A stretch of DNA of 64,000 nucleotides from Clostridium bovifaecis (GTDB taxonomy: Bacteria; Bacillota; Clostridia; Clostridiales; Clostridiaceae), in assembly GCA_009738435.1 (NCBI GenBank), contig CP046522.1, positions 2,387,249 to 2,451,248 on the forward strand, read 5' to 3'. The stretch's first letter is position 1. Each line of letters begins with the position of its first letter. Shown here piece by piece: positions 55,987 through 64,000 of the stretch. Below the pieces are notes generated by a model. It had not been told where the DNA came from, ran no database searches, and was given only the letters and a program-made list of their open reading frames with translations. The translations under genes were made by a program, and so were the position numbers.

Positions 55987-56370
55987 TTACCTCTTTCTGC
56001 AGCAAGGAACTCGTTTAACTATAAAACAACAATTGTCTTCATCTTCGCATTTGCATTTCAAAATGCTTAAAGCAACAGCGTTAGTTCCTTCATTTTCTGG
56101 ATTTTCAGCATTAGCTGCAGCCAATGCAATCTTTCCAATAACTATAGACAATGTTTCAGTATTACTATCTTCTGCATTAGCTAGCGCAATACCATTACAC
56201 TCTACATTATCATTTGTTCTCTTACATCTATCGCTTCCATTAACATTATTTTTTCTTGCCTTTATTTCTTCAAATTTTTGTTTCATATTTTTTTGGAAAT
56301 CTTCTGCATATTGTTCGATTTCCTGTAAAGTCATTTTTTGTACTTTAACTGAATCTGCCAAAATATACAT
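55987..56370 (-). CDS. Cys-tailed small protein, related to the one at 55136
   Basis: A 127-residue protein. After a helical start (MYILADSVKVQKMTLQEIEQYAEDFQKNMKQKFEEIKARK) comes a block with VECNGIALANAEDSNTETLSIVIGKIALAAANAEN, then ALSILKCKCEDEDNCCFIVKRVPCCRKR. The order C-x-G-x-A-x-A followed by Ala-rich repeats and a K-C-K-C tail is shared with the gene at 55136, 17 bases downstream. The pair is likely one transcription unit. A spore-surface role is inferred from composition. Confidence 0.7.
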   Translation of the reverse strand: MYILADSVKVQKMTLQEIEQYAEDFQKNMKQKFEEIKARKNNVNGSDRCKRTNDNVECNGIALANAEDSNTETLSIVIGKIALAAANAENPENEGTNAVALSILKCKCEDEDNCCFIVKRVPCCRKR

Positions 56371-56424
56371 CTCCTTTCAATACTTCTTGTCCACTTTCAT
56401 TATATGATTTATATAATGAATAGG

Positions 56425-56451
56425 TGCCTATAAGAGCAGTTTAGAAGTGGA
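56425..56451. repeat. 27-bp repeat shared with 16811-16837
   Basis: The sequence starting TGCCTATAAGAGCAGTTTAG occurs exactly twice in the window. At 16811 its first nine bases are the last codons and stop of a small gene. Here a five-codon frame (ATG AAT AGG TGC CTA TAA) ends on it, as if a 3' end and its following spacer had been copied. Confidence 0.7.
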
Positions 56452-56549
56452 TGGGCTTGAAAGATAGGTTAGAAGTTAGAGCAGCAAGGCTGCTATTAGT
56501 GCTTAGAGATTAAAAGATTTATTTTGAAATTTGCCATCTTATAGCTTAA

Positions 56550-56591
56550 AAAAATACTTGTACCAGCTATACGCCTAGTACAAGTATTTTT
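56550..56591. terminator. Hairpin terminator of the membrane gene at 56699
   Basis: AAAAATACTTGTAC (56550-56563) pairs with GTACAAGTATTTTT (56578-56591), with A-rich and T-rich ends. It lies about 110 bases after the stop of the reverse gene. Confidence 0.75.
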
Positions 56592-56698
56592 AAACTTAAT
56601 TAATTTCTGCTTCAAATTCTAATTCTTTAATGTACTGCTTGATTTCACTGACTTCTAACCCTTTCTAATTAGGGAAGCACCTAACCTGATTGAAAGGT

Positions 56699-57037
56699 TT
56701 ACTGGTGCTTTCTCTCATAACTCAATTTTGAAAAATAAGGGAATATCATTATAATTATAAAAAATATAATTCCATTAAAATTCATATCGTCAACAAAGGT
56801 CTTTCCTATTGCTAACCAATATATCAAAGTTAGAACGACCTGTAGACCTAAGTATTCTTTTGCTTCCTTCGTTATATTTTTATTAGATAATAGATTACTA
56901 AGGAAAATATATGATGTTACTATGCTAATAGATATTAAAAAAGAGTATATTGAACTAGTTACAATATAAGAGCAATATACTAAAGATGAAAATATTAACA
57001 AATACGCTAACTTGCTGCTTATCCTATCCTTGTACAT
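56699..57037 (-). CDS. Hypothetical four-span membrane protein
   Basis: A 112-residue protein with about four hydrophobic segments (LAYLLIFSSLVYCSYIVTSS, FLISISIVTSYIFLSNLL, LQVVLTLIYWLAIG, GIIFFIIIMIFPYF) and short charged ends. GGGGG lies ten bases before the ATG. No family recognised. It is divergent from spoVB. Confidence 0.7.
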   Translation of the reverse strand: MYKDRISSKLAYLLIFSSLVYCSYIVTSSIYSFLISISIVTSYIFLSNLLSNKNITKEAKEYLGLQVVLTLIYWLAIGKTFVDDMNFNGIIFFIIIMIFPYFSKLSYERKHQ

Positions 57038-57257
57038 AATGTTAAACCCCCATAGAACTTAATAGAATATCATAGTAATATTATATAACATTTTCTGGAA
57101 TTTATCTCTACAAATATTATTATTCACTGTATTTCCTTATATAAATAATAGTTTATATATTCTACAAATGAAGGCTTCTTTATTAATTTTAGAATATAAT
57201 TTATATTCTTAACATAATTATTAATGTTATCAATTGAAATATAAGGGGTTGCAATAG

Positions 57258-58775
57258 ATGAAAAAAGACAAATTTTTAAGAAACTCAATACTTCTTACTC
57301 TTTCAAATTCCACAACAGGAGTATTGAAGTTTGTGTTTTCCATTATCTTATCTCGAGAATTAGGTGCGGAAGGTATGGGACTGTATGCTATCATAATGCC
57401 CATATATGATCTATTTTCTTGCCTTGTATGCGGAGGTATGCTAACAGCTCTTTCAAAACAAGCTTCATCCTTTTATAGCAAAAGAGATTATGAAAACTTA
57501 CATAAGTCAATACATGCTACCATGATTTTTGATCTCATATGGACTTTTATCGTGGCTGTATTAGTTGGCCTAAACTCAAACTACATAAGTATGAATATAA
57601 TAAAGGACAGTAGAAGTTTATATAGCCTTTTATTAGTATGTATTGCCTTAATATTTGTTGCTCTTTCTTCAATAATAAAAGGATACTTTTACGGAATATC
57701 AAATGTAACCACCCCAGCCTTTATAGATATATTTGAAAAGGTCGTAAGAATAATAGTTACGGTTTTTGTAATAAGGGCATTGCCAGTTAAAGAGATTGAA
57801 AATACGGTAACTGCTGTATATGCAGCACTAGCTGCTGGAGAGTTTGTAAGCTTTATACTTTTATATATTTTCTATAAGATGAGCAAAAGGAAAGACTTTA
57901 GGCACATTTATAATACCTATCCCGTTGAAGGAAGCCCTCAACTTCTCTTTGATGTTTTGGTTATGTCAGTGCCTTTATGTATTAATGGTTTTTTAACAAC
58001 AGCAATTTCAACAATTTCTACCTTAATACTGCCAAGACGGCTTTTGATAGCTGGATTTAGTCATAGTGATTCCCTTGCTATGATAGGAAAGTTTTCTGGA
58101 ATGGCCTTGACTATAATATTTTTTCCTCTTGTAGTTATAATGTCTATGTCTATAGTACTTATTCCTGACATTTCAGAGAGTATCGAAAGAAAGGATTACA
58201 TAGCTCTTGAAGAAAGAATTCAGCAAGTTCTTAGAATATCATTTTTACTCGGAGTTTCTACTTTAATTATTTGTTTTAGTATGCCAAATTCCCTTGGGAA
58301 GTTATTTTTTGCAAGAGATGATTTAGGAGCTTATATAAAGTTTGCCGCTCTTTCAGCTCCTTTTTCATATATGTCAGCTACTACCTTTAATATATTAAAT
58401 GGTTTAGGCAAGCAAGGGGTTCTCCTTCGTAATTCCTTAATTGTAGCTGCTTTAGAACTAGTTCTTTTATATGTACTTACTGCAATCCCAAGCATAAATA
58501 TATTCGGATACGGACTAAGTCTGCTTATCACCTCACTTATTAGCGTAGTTATGAACTTATTCGAAATAAGAAAAAAATGTTATATCGAATTTTCCATTGA
58601 GGATATATTTACAGACTTATTAGTAAGCTTACTTATTTACTTCATATTAAATATAATGAATAATTTAATACCTGACGCCTTCTTTAAGGCTAAGACTATG
58701 TTCATGGTAATAGCTGGGTTTCTAATATTCTTCCTGTCTATTTCCTTTGTGAATAAATCGTTAAAAACTGACTAA
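57258..58775 (+). CDS. spoVB: SpoVB-type polysaccharide/lipid II flippase
   Basis: MOP-superfamily transporter with about 14 spans over 505 residues. The start KDKFLRNSILLTLSNSTTGVLKFVFSIILSRELGAEGMGLYAIIMPIYDLF and the region VMSVPLCINGFLTTAISTISTLILPRRL match clostridial SpoVB proteins, which act in spore cortex synthesis. AAGGGG precedes the ATG. It is convergent with a second, more distant MOP-family gene. Lipid-linked murein precursor transport is inferred. Confidence 0.88.
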   Translation: MKKDKFLRNSILLTLSNSTTGVLKFVFSIILSRELGAEGMGLYAIIMPIYDLFSCLVCGGMLTALSKQASSFYSKRDYENLHKSIHATMIFDLIWTFIVAVLVGLNSNYISMNIIKDSRSLYSLLLVCIALIFVALSSIIKGYFYGISNVTTPAFIDIFEKVVRIIVTVFVIRALPVKEIENTVTAVYAALAAGEFVSFILLYIFYKMSKRKDFRHIYNTYPVEGSPQLLFDVLVMSVPLCINGFLTTAISTISTLILPRRLLIAGFSHSDSLAMIGKFSGMALTIIFFPLVVIMSMSIVLIPDISESIERKDYIALEERIQQVLRISFLLGVSTLIICFSMPNSLGKLFFARDDLGAYIKFAALSAPFSYMSATTFNILNGLGKQGVLLRNSLIVAALELVLLYVLTAIPSINIFGYGLSLLITSLISVVMNLFEIRKKCYIEFSIEDIFTDLLVSLLIYFILNIMNNLIPDAFFKAKTMFMVIAGFLIFFLSISFVNKSLKTD

Positions 58776-58842
58776 AAAACTAATTGGTAGTACACAATTG
58801 TCAATGATGGGTGTCTTGCTGATGAAAAACTACAATAAATAT

Positions 58843-58879
58843 AAGATGCTGAATTAAGCTTTACTTAATTCAGCATCTT
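58843..58879. terminator. 16-bp hairpin 3' of spoVB
   Basis: Arms AAGATGCTGAATTAAG (58843-58858) and CTTAATTCAGCATCTT (58864-58879) around CTTTA. Fourth member of the hairpin family also at 1925, 21727 and 38205. Compared with the def copy, an outer A-T pair is replaced by G-C while keeping pairing. Confidence 0.8.
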
Positions 58880-58972
58880 TCATTCTAAAATTTTTCGGTT
58901 CTCAAATTATTATCTTATCTATTTGCTGCTAACATATAACTCTTAACTTCCTAGCTTGTTTCCCGCTCTCCA

Positions 58973-60646
58973 CTACTCCACTGCTCCACTGCTCTTATCT
59001 GCTTCTCCATTTTCTAGTTGCTTTTCTCCGTTTTCTTTAATCTTCTTTAATATTGGTTTAGGTATCAATCTAATAGCTTTTGAGGGAAATTCCCCCAAGT
59101 CTTTCTCAGTTATTCCTCTAGTCAACGCTAACCCATATAAATACGTAAAGATACCTATTAGTATAGATAATGTAGTAGCTATAGCATTATTCAGATATCC
59201 TGTAATAGATGCTTTTAAAAGTATCATATCTAACCCAAGGTAACTTCCATAAACTACTATGCCCATCAATGTAGAAGCTGCAAGTGGCTTCACAAAATGC
59301 ACTCCTAAACTTACTCTAACCTTAAGGCTTCTATTGATAAGAATATAGTTGAGTACTAATGGTATTATAAAAAATATCATATTTCCAAATATAGCTCCTA
59401 TGATGTTAATCTTAGGAATTCCAACTAGGAAGTAATTCGTTGCAATCTTTCCTATAACTCCAAATACCATAAATAATGTTGAAGTATAAAGCTTTCCAAT
59501 ACTCTGTAATATAGAGGTTTGAATTAACACAACTGCATTGAATATTAGCACTAAAGAACCATAAAGTAATAATACTCCTCCTTGCTGTTCTTTAAAAAGG
59601 AGAAGAAATACAGCATCATTTAACACTGCAAGTCCTATTGCAGATGGTACTGCTACAAGAAAGCAGAATCTAAATGCATAATTAATCTTATCTTCTACAC
59701 TCTTCTTGTCTTTTAAAGAATATGAGCCTGATATTGAAGGAAGCACAGAAGCTGCTAAAGCCGAGATCAATGTTATCGGTACGCTTAGAAGAGTTCTATA
59801 CATATTAAACAATGCCCACTTTTCATTGCTTCCTACTTCTCCAAGTCCAGAATGTACAAGTCTTCCTTTAACAATAGCTAAATCAATAATATCTCCTGAA
59901 TACTGGAGTCCTACACATATAACCACAGGCAATCCAAACTGCAGTATTCTTCTTAGTATCTGCTTGTTTGTATGCCTGCTTTTATCCATCTCTCTATAGC
60001 CTTTTGGAACCTTGATTACTTTATTCTTCTCATAAACTATTATCAAGTAAATTGCTGCCACAAAGGCACCCAATGATGTTCCTAAAGTCCCTCCTGCTGA
60101 ACCTGCCTCTACACCATATTTCATAAACATAGCTGCAAATGTTAGGGTGAATATAGTATTTACTATTTGTTCTAGTATTTGAGATTTTGCAGTAGGCGTC
60201 ATATTTCCTCTACCTTGAAAATATCCTCTGTATGAAGAAACTATAGACGTAAAGAAAATAGTAGGAGCTAATGCCATGATAGATAATTTAGATTGCTCAA
60301 ATCCAATAGCCCTAGATAGTGGTCCTGCAAATACAAACATAAATAAACTCATTACAAATCCAAGAATCAACATTATAAATCTTGCAATTTTAAAGCTTTT
60401 TACAGCATCCCTATAATGCCCTAATGCTATGTACTCAGATACCAACTTTGATATAGCTACTGGAATTCCTGAGTTTGCAAGCACGTATATCCAAACATAT
60501 ATTTTATAGGAAGCTCCATATATACCATATCCATTTAATGTTATAATCCGCTTCAAAAACGGTATGTATAAAAGGGATAATAATTTTACAATTATCCCCG
60601 CTGCTGACAGTATAGCAAAGCCTTTTGTGGTTGATTGCTTCTTCAT
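58973..60646 (-). CDS. MOP-family flippase (YtgP/MurJ-like)
   Basis: A 557-residue membrane protein with about 14 spans, in the SpoVB/YtgP/MurJ group that moves lipid-linked cell-wall precursors. Family features include GFAILSAAGIIVKLLSLLYIPFLKRIIT, GIPVAISKLVSEY and SSYRGYFQGRGNMTPTAKSQI. It lies 12 bases downstream of the pseudouridine synthase gene. The last codons (ADKSSGAVE and stop) are encoded by GTGGAGCAGTGGAG-type DNA like the type B element interior, so the 3' end appears to have been extended or replaced by repeat sequence. Confidence 0.88.
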   Translation of the reverse strand: MKKQSTTKGFAILSAAGIIVKLLSLLYIPFLKRIITLNGYGIYGASYKIYVWIYVLANSGIPVAISKLVSEYIALGHYRDAVKSFKIARFIMLILGFVMSLFMFVFAGPLSRAIGFEQSKLSIMALAPTIFFTSIVSSYRGYFQGRGNMTPTAKSQILEQIVNTIFTLTFAAMFMKYGVEAGSAGGTLGTSLGAFVAAIYLIIVYEKNKVIKVPKGYREMDKSRHTNKQILRRILQFGLPVVICVGLQYSGDIIDLAIVKGRLVHSGLGEVGSNEKWALFNMYRTLLSVPITLISALAASVLPSISGSYSLKDKKSVEDKINYAFRFCFLVAVPSAIGLAVLNDAVFLLLFKEQQGGVLLLYGSLVLIFNAVVLIQTSILQSIGKLYTSTLFMVFGVIGKIATNYFLVGIPKINIIGAIFGNMIFFIIPLVLNYILINRSLKVRVSLGVHFVKPLAASTLMGIVVYGSYLGLDMILLKASITGYLNNAIATTLSILIGIFTYLYGLALTRGITEKDLGEFPSKAIRLIPKPILKKIKENGEKQLENGEADKSSGAVE

Positions 60647-60658
60647 GTTAAAACTCCC

Positions 60659-61621
60659 CTAAAATTTTAATACGTCCTTCTTCAACTTCTTAAATATTGG
60701 AGGAAGGGTTTCTGTTATTGTCTTATTCTCCATATAAGCAAATTCTTTCGGACAATCCTTGAATATCAGCTTATAGGCATATAGAAATTGAAAGCTTAGT
60801 CCATATTTATTATTAAAGAAACTATTTAACTTTTTGTCTCCGTACTTATCATCTCCAATTATTTCGTTTCCCAAGTATGCAAGATGTGCTCTAAGCTGGT
60901 GGCTTCTTCCTGTAATCAACTCAAGCTCTAATAAAGAATAAGTCCCTACTGTATCTATGACTTTAACTTCCATGGCTATGTTCTTACTGTTTGGCTTCTT
61001 TTCTTTGGATATTTGAGATATATTATTTATCTCATCCTTTAATATATATGCCTCATAATGTCCTTCTTTTATTCTTCCCTTTACAAGAGCATTGTAATAT
61101 TTCTTTATCTTTTTCTCTCTTATCATCTCATTTAAAAGCTTTAGACTTTGAAAATTTTTTCCGAATATAACAAGTCCCGATGTGTTTCTGTCCAGCCTGT
61201 TACATGGGGCTGGAGTAAAAGTAACTTCATTTTCTGGGACATAGTCTCCTTTTTCATGCAAATATGAAAGCACATAATCTGTTAAAGTAGGATCTCCATC
61301 TTTTTTATCAGAATGAACTAAAACTCCTGGCCACTTTTCTACAACTACCATGTTTTCATCTTCATATGTGATTTTCATTGAGCTGAAATCTACTTCCTGA
61401 AATTCTTTAACCTGCTCAGCTTTATTTGACTCTAAGTACTTGGCTTCTAAATAATCTCCTTCTTGTAAAAAATAATTTTGCTTTACTTTTTTTCCATTAA
61501 CCTTTATGTCTCCCTTTCTAAAAGCTTTAAATATGGCTCCTAAGGGTACATCTTGCAGCCACTTTCTGCAAAATTTATCTGCTCTTTGCCCTGCTTCATT
61601 TGTTCCAATTTCAATTCTCAT
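60659..61621 (-). CDS. RluA family 23S rRNA/tRNA pseudouridine synthase
   Basis: A 320-residue enzyme. The N-terminal S4 RNA-binding domain (residues about 1-75; GQRADKFCRKWLQDVPLGAIFKAFRKGDIKVNGKKVKQ) is followed by a catalytic domain with the family motif NRLDRNTSGLVIFGK, where the Asp is the nucleophile. LELITGRSHQLRAHLAYLG completes the signature. It is similar to RluC/RluD, but the exact target is unknown. GGAGGTATAAA sets ATG 61621 over an upstream start. Confidence 0.92.
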   Translation of the reverse strand: MRIEIGTNEAGQRADKFCRKWLQDVPLGAIFKAFRKGDIKVNGKKVKQNYFLQEGDYLEAKYLESNKAEQVKEFQEVDFSSMKITYEDENMVVVEKWPGVLVHSDKKDGDPTLTDYVLSYLHEKGDYVPENEVTFTPAPCNRLDRNTSGLVIFGKNFQSLKLLNEMIREKKIKKYYNALVKGRIKEGHYEAYILKDEINNISQISKEKKPNSKNIAMEVKVIDTVGTYSLLELELITGRSHQLRAHLAYLGNEIIGDDKYGDKKLNSFFNNKYGLSFQFLYAYKLIFKDCPKEFAYMENKTITETLPPIFKKLKKDVLKF

Positions 61622-61741
61622 TTTATACCTCCGCATAATATTGCATCATACTACTTATATCATCAACATTTTTCGACGCAACACAGAAAATTATATCCCA
61701 ATAGATAGAAGTTTACAACTAAAATTACTTTATTTATTTTC

Positions 61742-62914
61742 TTAAACCATGTTCAGATACTTTGCTACAGTTTCACAATGTATTGCTACGCCAACTGGTA
61801 TACTTTCCTCATCTACATCAAATAAATTACTGTGAAGAGGATGTACTATACCTTTTTTCTCATTTCTTATTCCTAAATAGTAGAAGGCTGAAGGTCTTTC
61901 CATAGAAAAATAAGCAAAGCTTTCAACTCCCATATTAGGTTTTTGAAGCATAATTACATTTTCTTTTCTAATTGTGAGCTCTGCTGCGTCTTTAAGAATT
62001 TCTACCATATTATCATCATTATAAAGACAAGGATAACTTTCTTCTATATTTATTTCACACTTTCCCCTCATGGCATGAGTTATTCCTTCTACCACTTCTA
62101 CTAATCGTCTCTTCACATATTCCCTATGCTCAGCTGTCATAGTTCTCATTATTCCGTAAATCTCAACTTCATCTGGAATTATGTTTTGAGCCGTTCCCCC
62201 GTGAATAGAGCCTATGGTTATAACAGCTGGATCTGTTGGTGGTATTTCTCTGCTTACTATATCTTGGAGTGCTGTTATTACATTAGCACTAATAACTACT
62301 GGATCTATGGTACTGTGAGGATATGCTCCATGACCACCTTTACCTATAATTTTTATATTAAAAGGATTAGATGCTGCATTTACTACATCTCTTTTTATTC
62401 CTATTTTACCTGCTTCTATATTTGGTTCTACGTGAAGTCCTATTATAGCATCTACTTTAGGATTGTCTAGCACTCCCTCTTCAATCATATGAGCAGCTCC
62501 GCCAGTAGTTTCCTCTGCTGGTTCAAAAAAAAGCTTTACGTTCCCTTTAAGCTCACCTTTTATACTATTCAAAATTTTAGCTGCACCTAGAAGTATAGTT
62601 GTATGCACATCATGCCCACAAGCATGCATTTTTCCTTCTACTTTAGATGAATATTCACAGGACTTTTTATCCTTCATAGGGAGAGCATCCATATCAGCTC
62701 TTATACCTATAGTTTTATCTCCTTTTCCTCTTATAATACCGCAAATTCCATTTTTCGAAGTCTGAATATATTCTATGCCTTCCTTTTCCAAAAACTCTTT
62801 TACTTTTTTTACGGTTCTATTTAAATTGAAATCTACTTCTGGATTTTTATGAAAATCCCTTCTTATATAAATTAACTCTTTGTTTATTTCTTTAGCCTTT
62901 TTTAAAAAGTCCAT
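61742..62914 (-). CDS. M20 family metallo-amidohydrolase
   Basis: A 390-residue zinc amidohydrolase of the hippurate/N-acyl-amino acid hydrolase type. Motifs are GIRADMDALPM, HACGHDVHTTILLGAAKIL with metal ligands, FFEPAEETTGGAAHMIEEG with catalytic Glu, and IIGLHVEPN. The dimerisation domain (AASNPFNIKIIGKGGHGAYPHSTIDP) is complete. GGGGGAAAATAC precedes the ATG, which lies 13 bases after the stop of the FtsA-like gene. Likely removes acyl groups from amino acids or peptides. Confidence 0.92.
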   Translation of the reverse strand: MDFLKKAKEINKELIYIRRDFHKNPEVDFNLNRTVKKVKEFLEKEGIEYIQTSKNGICGIIRGKGDKTIGIRADMDALPMKDKKSCEYSSKVEGKMHACGHDVHTTILLGAAKILNSIKGELKGNVKLFFEPAEETTGGAAHMIEEGVLDNPKVDAIIGLHVEPNIEAGKIGIKRDVVNAASNPFNIKIIGKGGHGAYPHSTIDPVVISANVITALQDIVSREIPPTDPAVITIGSIHGGTAQNIIPDEVEIYGIMRTMTAEHREYVKRRLVEVVEGITHAMRGKCEINIEESYPCLYNDDNMVEILKDAAELTIRKENVIMLQKPNMGVESFAYFSMERPSAFYYLGIRNEKKGIVHPLHSNLFDVDEESIPVGVAIHCETVAKYLNMV

Positions 62915-62927
62915 GTATTTTCCCCCT

Positions 62928-64000
62928 TCAGTCTTTTTCCCAAAATATCTTTATAGTGTCTCCATCTCTAAGTTCATCATAGTATCCAGCTCTTTGGTCG
63001 TTTAAAGTAAGCACTAAACTTCCTTTAGGCATACTTAAATCAAATTTTATGTGATTAAATACATCTACAAATATATTTTTGTTTTCCTCTTAATATTACT
63101 AACTCTTCATTCACATTAACTTGAATCTCGTTAGTTTTCTTAAGATTATTCTCTTCATCTACCATTATCTCTTTTTCTTTAAAATTATCTACAGCTATTG
63201 ATTTAGAAATATTGCTATCATTTTCATAAAAGAAATCTTCTTCTATATTATTATTTATTTTTTCCTTTGCCCTTATATATATTCTGTCCCCTTCTTTAAC
63301 CTCATAAGCTTTATCTATATTCTTATCTTTTAAATAATATAAGCAGTTATCATATTCTTTATGAAAATACTTTATGTAATCTCCTATAGTAGATGGGAAT
63401 ACAATCTCTACCTCATCTCCCTCTTTTATATAGTCCTCGAGCTCAACTCTCTCTTTATTTATAAATGCTACTGGATTTAAATTTTCTATTACATCGTTCA
63501 AATAAAAGCTTATAGAGTTTATATTTTTCATATAATCTATTACCTTTGGAGAAGCATCTTTACCATCCTTTGCAAAAATAACTTCTATTTTATCTCCCTC
63601 TTTCACTTCTGTATCTATAGTGGCTTTCTTACCATTCACTAAAATTTCTGCCCCCTGAGCTAAGGAGCCAAAGGCAACTCTTTTAATACCATTTAGATTA
63701 AATCTTATGTTCCTACCATTTCTCCCAATTAGAACCTTGTGATTAATTCCACCTTGAAGCATTACATCCATAACAGTATGTTTATAAGCATTAAAAAGGC
63801 TTACTATTTCCTTATTTAAAGTAACATCAATAAAGTCATTACCTGACTTTTTTATCGCACTCAAAGCAATTCCAAGTACAGTTACTCCAGCACTTCCCAT
63901 CTTCTCATCATAATCTGAACACTCTATAGCCGCATCTCGTCCCTTAATTGCAATTCTTTGAGTAGGCAAGTTCAACTTTTCCGCCAAAACTTCTTTAAAA
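62928..64000 (-). CDS. FtsA/PilM-like actin-fold protein, 3' part only, with a +1 frameshift near the end
   Basis: The frame is open to the right edge with no start, so the 5' end lies outside. The visible part has VLAEKLNLPTQRIAIKGRDAAIECSDYDEKMGSAGVTVLGIALSAIK, the end of an actin-like domain, followed by small ubiquitin-like repeats (GAEILVNGKKATIDTEVKEGDKIEV; VAFINKERVELEDYIKEGDEVEI). It resembles the long clostridial FtsA-domain proteins. The frame ends at 63055 (GKQKYICRCI), but after an A-tract (63076-63080 on the plus strand) the adjacent frame reads NIFVDVFNHIKFDLSMPKGSLVLTLNDQRAGYYDELRDGDTIKIFWEKD to a stop at 62928. One extra A explains it. Confidence 0.75.

Larger units (their letters stand above)
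56371..56698. other. Intergenic region with a repeated 27-mer and a terminator
   Basis: It contains the 27-bp repeat at 56425-56451, a GGTTAGAAGTTAGA stretch (56468-56481) like the arms at 16860, and the hairpin at 56550-56591. No gene was found. Confidence 0.5.

Overview
This is an AT-rich stretch of a spore-forming, anaerobic Firmicute, most likely a Clostridium (sensu lato). The evidence is the gene content: two Spo0E-like phosphatases, SpoVB, HprK, a T-box leader, an FprA flavodiiron protein, a rubrerythrin-like protein, a ferredoxin-type aldo/keto reductase and a complete V/A-type ATPase. AGGAGG-type ribosome sites with some TTG/GTG starts fit the same group. The species cannot be named from the sequence alone. 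No rRNA, tRNA, CRISPR array or prophage was seen.

Layout. 0-10 kb is dominated by branched-chain amino acid uptake: azlC-azlD (azlD runs off the left edge) and livK-livH-livM-livG-livF behind a T-box leader with an apparent Ile (ATC) specifier. It also holds HutP, CvfB, a HAD phosphatase and an Rhs remnant. 10-20 kb is accessory: an IS6-like element with 8-bp target duplications, an IS256-family element with 8-bp target duplications, an LD-carboxypeptidase, RNase Z, a collagen-like protein and many short genes, several of them sporulation-like. 20-38 kb holds brnQ, a cell-wall amidase, an M16 peptidase broken by a frameshift, PHP and M18 enzymes, corA, a folate cyclo-ligase, hprK, glpX, fprA, an aldo/keto reductase and an ECF S component. 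38-48 kb holds def and a nine-gene V-ATPase operon (H-I-K-E-C-F-A-B-D) whose K subunit carries the Na+-binding residue set. 48-64 kb holds a B12/radical-SAM protein, a phospholipase C-like protein, a beta-propeller protein, a LysM protein, two Cys-tailed surface-type proteins, two SpoVB/MurJ-type flippases, a pseudouridine synthase, an M20 amidohydrolase and the 3' part of an FtsA/PilM-like gene.

How it fits together. Three separate branched-chain amino acid carriers (AzlCD, LIV, BrnQ) and peptidases (M16, M18, M20) suggest amino-acid and peptide use. The V-ATPase links ATP to a sodium gradient, HprK and GlpX belong to carbon control, and FprA and the rubrerythrin-like protein protect against oxygen.

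Most interesting signal. A class of palindrome-bounded intergenic elements recurs. Each end is an AT-rich palindrome with a GC-N3-GC-type centre that often overlaps or abuts a stop codon, and the interior is a long imperfect hairpin built from short motifs. At least three interior types are seen, two in near-complete duplicate copies, and one copy carries the IS256 insertion. A separate hairpin family occurs four times with compensatory base changes. Four coding regions are broken by small indels in A-tracts or a TA run. Two of these sit on A_AAA_AAY heptamers, which could mean programmed frameshifting, decay or sequencing error.
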